From Anderseniella sp964390445 (GTDB taxonomy: Bacteria; Pseudomonadota; Alphaproteobacteria; Rhizobiales; Aestuariivirgaceae): 14,057 bases of DNA. Under the pieces are notes generated by a model, which saw only the letters and a list, made by a program, of their open reading frames with translations, did no database searches and had not been told where the DNA came from. Both the position numbers and the translations under genes were made by a program. The stretch is taken from the NCBI GenBank assembly GCA_964390445.1, contig CAYMJJ010000060.1, positions 1 through 14,057 on the forward strand, in the 5' to 3' direction. Below, one piece after another: positions 1 through 6,750 of this stretch; position 1 is the stretch's first letter, and the number at the start of each line of letters is the position of its first letter.

Positions 1-561
1 ACTTTGTTAACCTTTTTGAGAGGTATACCGGGCACAATCGGCGGTGCGCTCAGGATGAATGCCGGTGCTCACGGAGGTGAGACCCGCGACATCCTGATTG
101 AAGCGCGCGGGGTTGATCGCAAGGGGACGCTTCACATCATGTCAAACGCGGACATGGGTTACAGCTACAGGCATTCGTCGGCGCCGGAAGACATGATCTT
201 CACCTCGGCGCTGTTTCAGGGTGCCGAGGGCGATCGCGAAGAGATCAAGGCCCACATGGACCAGATCACCGCTGCGCGCGAGGCCAGCCAGCCGATCCGC
301 AGCCGCACCGGAGGGTCGACCTTCAAGAACCCGCCCGGCAACAAGTCGTGGCAACTGATCGATGCGGCCGGCATGCGTGGTTATTCGGTGGGGCCTGCAA
401 AAGTGTCTGAAATGCATTGCAATTTCCTGATCAATGAAGGCGGCGCAACCGCCGCCCAGATCGAGGAACTTGGTGAAACGGTTCGTAAGCGTGTCAAGGA
501 AACGTCCGGTGTCGAGCTTGATTGGGAAATCAAGCGTATCGGCGTGAACTCCCGTTCGTGA
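1..561 (+). CDS. murB: UDP-N-acetylenolpyruvoylglucosamine reductase MurB (3' part, start outside window)
   Basis: MurB is the cytoplasmic FAD enzyme that reduces UDP-GlcNAc-enolpyruvate to UDP-MurNAc with NADPH, the second committed step of peptidoglycan precursor synthesis. The visible 186 codons open in frame at base 1 and begin just before the conserved FLRGIPGTIGGALRMNAGAHGG segment of the FAD-binding domain, so roughly 100-130 N-terminal residues lie upstream. The TTG at 4 is internal, not a start. Recognisable family features are the SYRHSS segment with the substrate-binding Arg, the RTGGSTFKNP motif whose Ser is the proton donor, HCNFLINEGGATA, and the C-terminal WEIKRIG with the catalytic Glu (codon 526-528). 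Ddl starts 16 bp downstream, as expected for murC-murB-ddl-ftsQ clusters. Identification is secure; the gene is cut only by the window edge. Confidence 0.95.
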   Translation, partial: TLLTFLRGIPGTIGGALRMNAGAHGGETRDILIEARGVDRKGTLHIMSNADMGYSYRHSSAPEDMIFTSALFQGAEGDREEIKAHMDQITAAREASQPIRSRTGGSTFKNPPGNKSWQLIDAAGMRGYSVGPAKVSEMHCNFLINEGGATAAQIEELGETVRKRVKETSGVELDWEIKRIGVNSRS

Positions 562-577
562 AAGGCGCGCTGACGAC

Positions 578-1516
578 ATGGAATTCCGTGATCCTGAACT
601 GACCCACGTTGCTGTCCTGATGGGCGGGTGGTCCAACGAACGCGAGGTGTCGCTGTCGTCTGGCCGGGCCTGCACCAAGGCGCTGGAAGAAGCCGGTTTC
701 CGAACCACGCAGATAGATGCCTCGCCGCATATCATCGACCAGCTTCGCGAAGTGAAGCCCGACGTGGCGTTCAACGCACTTCATGGCAAGTGGGGCGAGG
801 ACGGTCATGTTCAGGCGATTCTTGAAACAATGAAAATTCCCTACACCCATTCGGGCGTACTGGCATCGGCGTTGGCAATGAACAAGCGGCTGTGCAAGTC
901 GGCCTTGTCTGCGGTCAAGATGCCGGTGGCTGAAGACAAGGTTGTCATGGTCGAGGACCTGCTGGCGGATGACATCATGCCAATGCCGTACGTGATCAAG
1001 CCGGTTGATGACGGCTCAAGCGTTGGTGTTCATATCATTGATCGCGGCAACAATTCGATTGCTGAGCTGCTGAAGGCTGACGGACTTGGTCCGGAAGACC
1101 GGATCATGGTCGAGCGGTTCGTGCCGGGCCGTGAACTGACCTGTGCGGTAATGGGAAACGTGGCGCTCGGCGTTATCGATATCGTGCCCGCAATGGGGTT
1201 TTACGACTACAAGGCAAAGTACCAGCCAGGCGGGTCGGAGCACGTACTGCCGGCCGACATCCCGCAGCACATCTATCGGCGAATCCAGCGGTTGTCGCTG
1301 GCAGCCCACATGGAGATCGGCTGCAAGGGCGTATCGCGGTCGGATTTCCGCTACAATGACACCGATGGCACCGAGGGTGAACTGGTGTTCCTCGAAATCA
1401 ACACGCAGCCCGGCATGACGCCTACCTCGCTGGTGCCGGAAATGGCCGCTCATGCCGGTCACAGCTTTCCCGGACTGGTGACGTGGATGGTCAACGACGC
1501 GGGGCTGAACCGATGA
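578..1516 (+). CDS. ddl: D-alanine--D-alanine ligase
   Basis: Ddl is the cytoplasmic ATP-grasp enzyme joining two D-alanines into the dipeptide that MurF adds to the peptidoglycan stem. The 312-residue length is normal. Visible motifs in order: EREVSLSSG near residues 21-29, whose first Glu matches E. coli DdlB Glu15; HGKWGEDG near 69-76; the ATP-grasp segment VIKPVDDGSSVGV; the omega-loop YDYKAKY, with Tyr as in true D-Ala-D-Ala ligases (a Phe there favours depsipeptide formation); SRSDFR with the conserved Arg; and FLEINTQPGMT with the Mg-binding Asn. The ATG at 578 follows the murB stop by 16 bp and puts the first strand (THVAVLMGG) at the usual place; the Shine-Dalgarno sequence is weak (AAAGG at 561-565). 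Its stop overlaps the ftsQ start in an ATGA, implying translational coupling. Confidence 0.96.
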   Translation: MEFRDPELTHVAVLMGGWSNEREVSLSSGRACTKALEEAGFRTTQIDASPHIIDQLREVKPDVAFNALHGKWGEDGHVQAILETMKIPYTHSGVLASALAMNKRLCKSALSAVKMPVAEDKVVMVEDLLADDIMPMPYVIKPVDDGSSVGVHIIDRGNNSIAELLKADGLGPEDRIMVERFVPGRELTCAVMGNVALGVIDIVPAMGFYDYKAKYQPGGSEHVLPADIPQHIYRRIQRLSLAAHMEIGCKGVSRSDFRYNDTDGTEGELVFLEINTQPGMTPTSLVPEMAAHAGHSFPGLVTWMVNDAGLNR

Positions 1517-2400
1517 GATCATTCGATCCGGTGCGCTGGTTCAGGAAGTTCAAGGCAAGCGGTACCTATCACGCCGCAGTTGGGTTGATCGCGAGCGGTG
1601 AAAGGGTTGCTGCGCGCCGGCTTGCGCGCTTCGCCATGCGCGGCAGCGCCGTCGGCATGCTTGCGGCTGTTGTGGGTTATGGCCTGCTTGCCGGTGATCA
1701 CCTGTCGGACCCCTCCAGCGGCACGCGCGGCCTGCCTGCGCAGATCTCGTCCTACTTTGGCTATGCGGCAGAAGATGTGCGTATCAAGGGCCTGCAGCGC
1801 AAGCGGCCCGAAACGGTCATGAATGCCATCGGCGTAAAGCCGGGCGGTTCGCTGCTGGGCTTTGACCCGATGCATGCGCGCCGCATCCTGCTCAATCTCG
1901 ACTGGGTGAAACACGCCTCGGTTCGCGTTGTTGCGGCCAACCGGCTGGAAGTGGAGATCGTCGAGCGTGAGCCGTTTGCCGTGTGGCAGCGCGATGGCCT
2001 GTACTTCGTGATTGATCGCGAAGGCTCTGCGATGGCCAGCTTTGATGCCCGCAAGTTTGCCGGACTGATGCTGATCTCCGGCGATGGTGCGCAGACCCAC
2101 GTTTTGCAACTCGTTAACCAACTCGAAGTCTGGCCGGGGTTAAAGTCCAGGGTCAAGGCGGCGGCGCGGTCCGGCAACCGGCGATGGACATTGCATTTCG
2201 ATGGTGGGCGGCGCGCACTGTTGCCGGAAGCGGGGGTTGATGCGGCCATGGCCCGTCTGGCTGATCTGGTTGACCGGCATCCGGTGCTTGACAGCGGAAT
2301 CCAGGAGATTGACCTGCGCACGGCAGGCAAGGTGAGCCTGGTTCCGTTCGAGACTACTGGTGACGAGGCCGGGGACAAACTTGCAGCCAGTACCCGCTGA
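1513..2400 (+). CDS. ftsQ: Cell division protein FtsQ
   Basis: FtsQ is a bitopic inner-membrane divisome protein that links early Z-ring components to FtsL/FtsB and the septal synthase. The 295-residue product has a basic cytoplasmic N-terminus (about residues 1-42), one transmembrane helix (about 43-60, GSAVGMLAAVVGYGLLAG), a periplasmic POTRA domain (about 87-156, from AEDVRIKGLQ to VEIVEREPFAVWQ) and the FtsQ beta domain ending near EIDLRTAGKVSLVP. ATG 1513 was chosen because it overlaps the ddl stop as ATGA, the common coupled arrangement here. An in-frame GTG at 1483 would only add residues buried in ddl. The N-terminal cytoplasmic stretch is longer than in E. coli, as is common in alphaproteobacteria. 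Primary sequence of this family is weakly conserved, but domain layout and position make the call firm. Confidence 0.94.
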   Translation: MRSFDPVRWFRKFKASGTYHAAVGLIASGERVAARRLARFAMRGSAVGMLAAVVGYGLLAGDHLSDPSSGTRGLPAQISSYFGYAAEDVRIKGLQRKRPETVMNAIGVKPGGSLLGFDPMHARRILLNLDWVKHASVRVVAANRLEVEIVEREPFAVWQRDGLYFVIDREGSAMASFDARKFAGLMLISGDGAQTHVLQLVNQLEVWPGLKSRVKAAARSGNRRWTLHFDGGRRALLPEAGVDAAMARLADLVDRHPVLDSGIQEIDLRTAGKVSLVPFETTGDEAGDKLAASTR

Positions 2401-2414
2401 CCGGGACGGCTGCG

Positions 2415-2440
2415 ACAGCCTGAGCGGGGCGTCAGGCTGT
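2415..2440 (+). other. Perfect hairpin between ftsQ and ftsA
   Basis: ACAGCCTGA (2415-2423) is followed after an 8-base loop by its exact reverse complement TCAGGCTGT (2432-2440). It lies 14 bp after the ftsQ stop and about 65 bp before the chosen ftsA start. No T-tract follows, so it does not look like a complete intrinsic terminator. It could be an attenuator, a 3' stability element for ftsQ mRNA, or a structure influencing ftsA translation. The structure is seen directly; the role is inference. Confidence 0.6.
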
Positions 2441-2504
2441 GGGCTCGAGTGGTTGAAAGTTGGTTGGACTGGTGCGCCGGTCCTGGCGAGTGTGGACAAG
2501 GTAT

Positions 2505-3827
2505 ATGAAAGTGGTTCCGTTCCCGGGGGCAACCCCAACAGGCAGCAATACCGGCGCTGGCACGCCATCGCGCATTGCCACGCTCGACATCGGCTCCACC
2601 AAGATCTGTTGCCTGATCGGCGAAATTGAAAGCCGCAAGCGCCGCACGGTCGATGATCGCATTCCGCCGGTGCGCATCATCGGCAGCGGGCATTGCCGCT
2701 CGGAGGGTGTGCGTGGTGGCCACGTGGTCAACGTTGCCGCAGCAGAGCGTGCGGTGCGTGTTGCCATCGAGCAGGCCGAGCGCATGTCCGGTGCCACCAT
2801 CAGCGATGTTTACCTGAACCTGTCCGGTGCGCGGTGCCGCTCGCTGCATGCAACGGGCACGGTAGTGGTTGAAGCCGGTGAAGTGCGCTCAGGTGACGTT
2901 CGCCGGGCGGTGGCGGCTGCCTTGTCAAGTATTGATGCCGGCGGCCAGGCGGTCGTGCATGTAACGGTGAATGGCTACCGGCTGGACGATGCGCGCGGCA
3001 TTGCCGAGCCCGAAGGCATGCATGGGCGTGAGCTGTCGGCGAGCATCAACGTGTTGCTGGCAGACCCCAATACCATGGCCAACCTGGCGCGGGTGATGGA
3101 GCGGTGCCATCTTGACGTGGCGGGCTTTGTGGTCGCGCCCTATGCGGCTGCCCGGTCGGTGCTGCTGGCTGACGAGATGGAACTCGGTGTGGTGCTGGTT
3201 GAACTGGGGGGCGGATCGACGTCGTTTGCGGTGTTCAACGAAGGCGTGCTGCTGTCAGCCGGTGCCTTGCCGGTCGGGTCGCATCACGTCACCACGGATA
3301 TTGCGCGCGGTCTGAACACGCCGATTGCCCATGCAGAGCGGGTCAAGACGCTGTGGGGATCAACCGTTCCGGCAATGCTGGATGAACGTGAACTGATCAC
3401 CTGTCCGGTGCTGGGCGAAACCGGCGCCGAAGCCGTGACCCGGATCCCGCGGTCGATGGTATGCAGTGTCATCCGGCCGCGCATGGAAGAGATTTTCGAG
3501 CTGGTCCGTGAGCGCATCGAACAGGTGCCGGCGGTTCGAAATGGCATTCGCAGGGTTGTGCTGACCGGTGGCGGCAGCCAGCTCAATGGCGTCGAGCAAC
3601 TGGCCGGCGAGGTGTTGTCGCGCCCGGTGCGAATTGCCCGGCCGCACCGGTTTGACGGGTTGCCGGATGCCATGTCGCAGCCCGGCTTTGCAGTGGTGTC
3701 GGGGTTGTTGCGCTATGGCCTGGCGCCGGACCAGCAGGCAGTGAACCTTGGCCAGCTGATTGCCAGTGCCGGCCATGACGCCGGCTATTTCCGCCGCATG
3801 GGCCAGTGGCTGAAGGAAAGCTTCTAG
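2505..3827 (+). CDS. ftsA: Cell division protein FtsA (actin-like Z-ring anchor)
   Basis: FtsA is an actin-fold ATPase that polymerises on the inner face of the membrane, binds the FtsZ C-terminal peptide and recruits later divisome proteins. The 440-residue product shows the phosphate-1 motif ATLDIGSTK (residues 25-33), the 1C domain around HVTVNGYRLDDARGI and ELSASINVLLADPNTMANL, phosphate-2 VELGGGSTSFAVF, adenosine motif VVLTGGGSQLNGVEQLA, and a C-terminal amphipathic membrane-targeting helix, GYFRRMGQWLKESF. ATG 2505 was chosen because it has AAGG four bases upstream and gives a normal N-terminal extension before LDIGSTK. The frame is open from TTG 2460 (after a TGA at 2454), so a 15-residue longer protein (MVGLVRRSWRVWTRY...) cannot be excluded. 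A 104-bp gap containing a hairpin separates it from ftsQ. Confidence 0.95.
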   Translation: MKVVPFPGATPTGSNTGAGTPSRIATLDIGSTKICCLIGEIESRKRRTVDDRIPPVRIIGSGHCRSEGVRGGHVVNVAAAERAVRVAIEQAERMSGATISDVYLNLSGARCRSLHATGTVVVEAGEVRSGDVRRAVAAALSSIDAGGQAVVHVTVNGYRLDDARGIAEPEGMHGRELSASINVLLADPNTMANLARVMERCHLDVAGFVVAPYAAARSVLLADEMELGVVLVELGGGSTSFAVFNEGVLLSAGALPVGSHHVTTDIARGLNTPIAHAERVKTLWGSTVPAMLDERELITCPVLGETGAEAVTRIPRSMVCSVIRPRMEEIFELVRERIEQVPAVRNGIRRVVLTGGGSQLNGVEQLAGEVLSRPVRIARPHRFDGLPDAMSQPGFAVVSGLLRYGLAPDQQAVNLGQLIASAGHDAGYFRRMGQWLKESF

Positions 3828-4067
3828 GCTTTTCGCCGGCTTCGAGCGGCATCGCAAAAAGATTTCCAACAGGTTGCATTCTCAGCGAAAACGCGCCTGC
3901 TTTTCGTGCTCCAGGCAACATTTCTGCCTGATCCGCAAACGATTGGTAAACGCGCTGCCTCCGAAAGATGCAATTTTTCCGGTCCGGGTAAGGTGTCGTT
4001 AACCTTTTATTATCGAATTGGAAACCAGAATGCCGCACAGGGGAAATTCCAGATCGGACGTCACATC
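3828..4067 (+). promoter_or_regulatory. ftsA-ftsZ intergenic control region
   Basis: These 240 bp hold no convincing gene, although the ftsZ frame stays open back to 3906; the conserved FtsZ N-terminus starts at 4068. The stretch is visibly more AT-rich than its neighbours. It contains a weak inverted repeat CGAAAA...TTTTCG (3886-3906), a TATTAT -10-like hexamer (4008-4013) without a good -35, and a CtrA-like box (separate entry). ftsZ commonly has its own promoters in alphaproteobacteria, so this is the likely site of cell-cycle control of ftsZ. No clear Shine-Dalgarno sequence is visible. Confidence 0.5.
3999..4014 (+). promoter_or_regulatory. CtrA-like binding site upstream of ftsZ
   Basis: The sequence reads TTAA-CCTTTTA-TTATC, one mismatch from the CtrA consensus TTAA-N7-TTAAC, and lies 53 bp before the ftsZ start. 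It overlaps the TATTAT -10-like hexamer, a geometry that would suit repression. In Caulobacter CtrA represses ftsZ; applying that here is inference from sequence similarity alone. Confidence 0.45.
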
Positions 4068-5621
4068 ATGCCAATCAAGCTTACAGTGCCAGATTCAGCC
4101 GAATTGAAGCCGAGAATCACAGTTTTCGGGGTTGGCGGTGCCGGTGGCAATGCCGTTAACAACATGATCGAATCAAACCTCGAGGGGGTTGAGTTCGTCG
4201 TGGCGAACACTGACGCGCAGGCGATCCTGCAAAGCTCGGCCGAGCGGCGCATCCAGATGGGCACCGACCTGACACAAGGGCTGGGCGCAGGCTCGCAGCC
4301 GCAGGTTGGCGCAGGTGCTGCCGAAGAGGCGCTGCCGGAAATTCTCGACCATCTTGCGGGCGCACACATGGTGTTCATAACCGCCGGCATGGGTGGCGGC
4401 ACGGGCACCGGTGCTGCACCGGTCATCGCACGCGCTGCAAAGGAGCAGGGCATCCTGACAGTGGGCGTCGTCACCAAGCCGTTCCACTTCGAAGGCCAGC
4501 GCCGGATGCTGACCGCCGAGCGCGGCATCGAGCAGCTTGCCAAGCATGTCGACACCCTGATCGTCATTCCCAACCAGAACCTGTTCCGTGTCGCCAACGA
4601 AAAGACCACCTTTGCTGCCGCCTTCGCGATGGCGGACGAAGTGCTGTATTCGGGCGTCGCCTCGATCACCGAACTGATGACCAAGGACGGCCTGATCAAC
4701 CTCGACTTCGCAGATGTCCGCGCGATCATGTCGGAGATGGGCAAGGCGATGATGGGCACCGGCGAAGCTTCCGGCGAAAAGCGCGCCATCGAGGCGGCTG
4801 AAGCTGCCATCTCCAACCCGCTGCTCGACGACGTGTCGATGCGCGGTGCACGGGGCCTGCTGATCTCGATTTCCGGTGGTCCGGACCTGACGCTGTACGA
4901 AGTTGACGAGGCAGCCACCCGCATCCGCGAAGAAGTCGATCCTGAAGCCAACATCATTCTGGGCGCAACGTTCGACGAGAGCCTGGAAGGCACCATGAGG
5001 GTGTCGGTTGTGGCAACCGGTCTGGCTGATGAAGTGCTGGGCGGTGCTGATGACACCGACGACGATGAACGCGAGACCACTTCTTACGGCTATGCGATAC
5101 CGCAGCCGGTTTCACGGCCTGCACCTCGTCCTGCCGCTGCCGCGCCTGCACCACCTCAGCCGGTAGCACAAGAAGCCACCTGTGAGGCTGACGAAGACCT
5201 TGACGTGACAGCAGAAGCCGAACCTGCATCGGCTCCCGTTCAGCAGCGTTTGCAGCCTGCACCGGTGCCTCATGCAACTGCACCGAATCCTCCGCCACGT
5301 CCGCGCATGCCGTCGCCGGAAGAGTTTCCGGCCCATGCCCGCGAGGCCATGACTGCTGGAAACGACAAGATGAACCAGGTGGCAGCCGCTGCCACGACCA
5401 GGCGCAAGGGCCTGCTTGAACGGCTTGCAAGCGTGGGACTTGGCGTTCGCCGCGAGGAAGACAAGCCGGCGCGTCCTGCGCCACGCGAGCCTGAAATGCA
5501 GCGTCGCGCACCACAGCAGGCTGCTTCCAGCAACGTGCATCCGCTGCAGCCGGCCATCGACCCGTCGCTGGACGATGACCAGCTTGAAATTCCTGCATTC
5601 CTGCGCCGCCAGTCCAACTGA
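4068..5621 (+). CDS. ftsZ: Cell division GTPase FtsZ
   Basis: FtsZ is the tubulin-like GTPase that forms the cytokinetic ring and organises septal peptidoglycan synthesis. In this 517-residue product the globular part spans about residues 12-320: GVGGAGGNAVNNM, the tubulin signature GGGTGTG (109-115), NQNLFR, ADEVLYSGV, and the T7 loop NLDFADVRAIM with catalytic Asp213 and Asp216. A proline/alanine-rich disordered linker of about 180 residues follows, interrupted by a basic amphipathic patch RRKGLLERLASVGLGVRRE. The protein ends in the conserved FtsA-binding peptide LEIPAFLRRQ. ATG 4068 was chosen because MPIKLTVPDSAELKPRITVFG is the standard N-terminus; the frame extends to 3906 but that upstream peptide is unlike FtsZ. 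Length exceeds E. coli FtsZ (383) because of the linker, as is usual in alphaproteobacteria. lpxC, normally next in related genomes, is absent. Confidence 0.97.
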   Translation: MPIKLTVPDSAELKPRITVFGVGGAGGNAVNNMIESNLEGVEFVVANTDAQAILQSSAERRIQMGTDLTQGLGAGSQPQVGAGAAEEALPEILDHLAGAHMVFITAGMGGGTGTGAAPVIARAAKEQGILTVGVVTKPFHFEGQRRMLTAERGIEQLAKHVDTLIVIPNQNLFRVANEKTTFAAAFAMADEVLYSGVASITELMTKDGLINLDFADVRAIMSEMGKAMMGTGEASGEKRAIEAAEAAISNPLLDDVSMRGARGLLISISGGPDLTLYEVDEAATRIREEVDPEANIILGATFDESLEGTMRVSVVATGLADEVLGGADDTDDDERETTSYGYAIPQPVSRPAPRPAAAAPAPPQPVAQEATCEADEDLDVTAEAEPASAPVQQRLQPAPVPHATAPNPPPRPRMPSPEEFPAHAREAMTAGNDKMNQVAAAATTRRKGLLERLASVGLGVRREEDKPARPAPREPEMQRRAPQQAASSNVHPLQPAIDPSLDDDQLEIPAFLRRQSN

Positions 5622-5657
5622 CCCGCAGCCTGCCAACGAAAACCTGATTGATAGTGA

Positions 5658-5684
5658 AGGGGCGGGGATTGATACCTCGCCCCT
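5658..5684 (+). terminator. Putative ftsZ terminator hairpin
   Basis: AGGGGCGGGG (5658-5667) pairs with CCTCGCCCCT (5675-5684) around a 7-base loop, giving a 10-bp GC-rich stem with one G-U pair, 36 bp after the ftsZ stop. The T-tract downstream is poor (CTGCCGTCC), so termination may be weak, or the hairpin may instead protect the mRNA 3' end. Confidence 0.55.
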
Positions 5685-5775
5685 CTGCCGTCCGTAGTCA
5701 TATTTCCGCCTGCTTGCTGGATCATCCAACTTGATGCGTGGGGAAACGATCTGCCGGTCGGCGCATGCGCGCTGC

Positions 5776-5805
5776 TTGACCTTGGCGGGTCTGCCAGCCG
5801 ATAAG
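5776..5805 (+). promoter_or_regulatory. Possible sigma70-type promoter for bamD
   Basis: TTGACC (5776-5781, 5/6 to the -35 consensus) lies 18 bp before GATAAG (5800-5805, 4/6, with an ATAA core). It sits after the ftsZ hairpin and before bamD. Transcription would begin near 5812, at or just before the GTG at 5813, leaving about 37 nt of leader if bamD starts at GTG 5849. TAAGGGG here could instead be read as a Shine-Dalgarno sequence for GTG 5813, so the assignment is tentative. The rest of 5622-5812 shows no gene, and no remnant of lpxC was recognised in it. Confidence 0.3.
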
Positions 5806-5848
5806 GGGTGCGGTGGGAATCTTCTGCCATGCCCACGGTGAAAGTGGA

Positions 5849-6742
5849 GTGTTATCGTTGCTGGACAAACCCAAACTTCGTCCGCTTGCCGGTCTGGTCC
5901 TTGCCGGGATGTTGCTTGCCGGTTGCAGTAGCGGCAGCCTGCTGTCCGGTGGCGATGGTGAAAGCTTTGGTGCCAGCATTTTTGGCGGCAAGGGTGTTGC
6001 GCCGGACCTTGGCAATGATCCCGATGGTGCCCCGATTGCCGAAATGTACAACAAGGGCGTCAAGGACGTGCAGAACGGCGATTATCGCTCGGCCGTCAAG
6101 AAGTTTTCCGAGGTTGAACGCCAGCACCCGTATTCGAAGTGGGCAACCAAGTCGATCCTGATGCAGGCCTATGCCCAGTACCAGCGCAATGCCTATCCTG
6201 AATCAATCGCGGCATCGCGCCGTTTCATCCAGCTTCATCCAGGCCACCGTGATGCGGCCTATGCGCAGTACCTGATTGCGTTGAGCCACTACGAGCAGAT
6301 CGGCGATATTCGCCGCGATCCCACGGCTGCGCGCAAGTCGCTCGCCGAGCTTGAAGAAGTGGCGCGGCGTTACCCAGACACTGCCTATGCCCAGGATGCC
6401 CAGGGCAAGGCGAACCTGGCGCGCGACGTGCTGGCGGGAAAGGAAATGGATGTCGGGCGCTATTACCAGCGCAAGAAGGCGTACCTCGCCGCCATCAATC
6501 GCTACAAGACCGTCGTCGAGAACTACCAGACCTCATCGCATACGCCGGAAGCACTTTACCGGTTGACCGAGAACTATCTGCAGCTGGGCGTGCGCTCCGA
6601 AGCCCAGACGGCGGCGGCGGTGCTTGGCCACAACTATCCGAATTCGCAGTGGTACAAGGACGCCTTTTCGCTGCTGCAAGGTGGTGGCCTCAGCCCTCAG
6701 GTTGATTCAGGTTCCTGGCTGTCGAGCATCTTCGGCAGTTGA
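5849..6742 (+). CDS. bamD: Outer membrane protein assembly factor BamD (ComL)
   Basis: BamD is the essential lipoprotein of the BAM complex, anchored to the periplasmic face of the outer membrane, where it helps BamA fold beta-barrel proteins. From GTG 5849 the 297-residue product begins with a lipoprotein signal peptide (basic start, hydrophobic LAGLVLAGMLLAGC) with lipobox Cys26. Tetratricopeptide-like repeats follow: AEMYNKGVKDVQNGDYRSAV, ATKSILMQAYAQYQRNAYPE, AAYAQYLIALSHYEQ, and the family signature ARDVLAGKEMDVGRYYQRK. The start is uncertain: GTG 5813 is preceded by TAAGGGG but would give a 38-residue, partly polar leader (MGIFCHAHGESG...), so 5849 was preferred on signal-peptide grounds. 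It lies between ftsZ, where lpxC is usually found, and an oppositely oriented ars operon whose last stop is only 8 bp from the bamD stop. Confidence 0.92.
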   Translation: MLSLLDKPKLRPLAGLVLAGMLLAGCSSGSLLSGGDGESFGASIFGGKGVAPDLGNDPDGAPIAEMYNKGVKDVQNGDYRSAVKKFSEVERQHPYSKWATKSILMQAYAQYQRNAYPESIAASRRFIQLHPGHRDAAYAQYLIALSHYEQIGDIRRDPTAARKSLAELEEVARRYPDTAYAQDAQGKANLARDVLAGKEMDVGRYYQRKKAYLAAINRYKTVVENYQTSSHTPEALYRLTENYLQLGVRSEAQTAAAVLGHNYPNSQWYKDAFSLLQGGGLSPQVDSGSWLSSIFGS

Positions 6743-6750
6743 GGCTGGCG

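Noticed and set aside
1761..2849. 362-residue minus-strand open frame opposite ftsQ and ftsA
   Set aside because: It spans two well-supported genes and their gap, with no recognisable domain; judged a GC-driven shadow.
3906..4067. 54-residue N-terminal extension of FtsZ
   Set aside because: The frame is open, but the peptide does not resemble any FtsZ N-terminus, and the standard MPIKLTVPDS start is at 4068. The stretch is AT-rich and promoter-like.
4061..5080. 339-residue minus-strand open frame opposite ftsZ
   Set aside because: Ser/Arg-rich low-complexity composition typical of an antisense shadow; ftsZ on the other strand is unmistakable.
5622..5812. lpxC remnant in the ftsZ-bamD gap
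   Set aside because: No recognisable LpxC peptide was noticed in the short gap, so a decayed gene is not supported.
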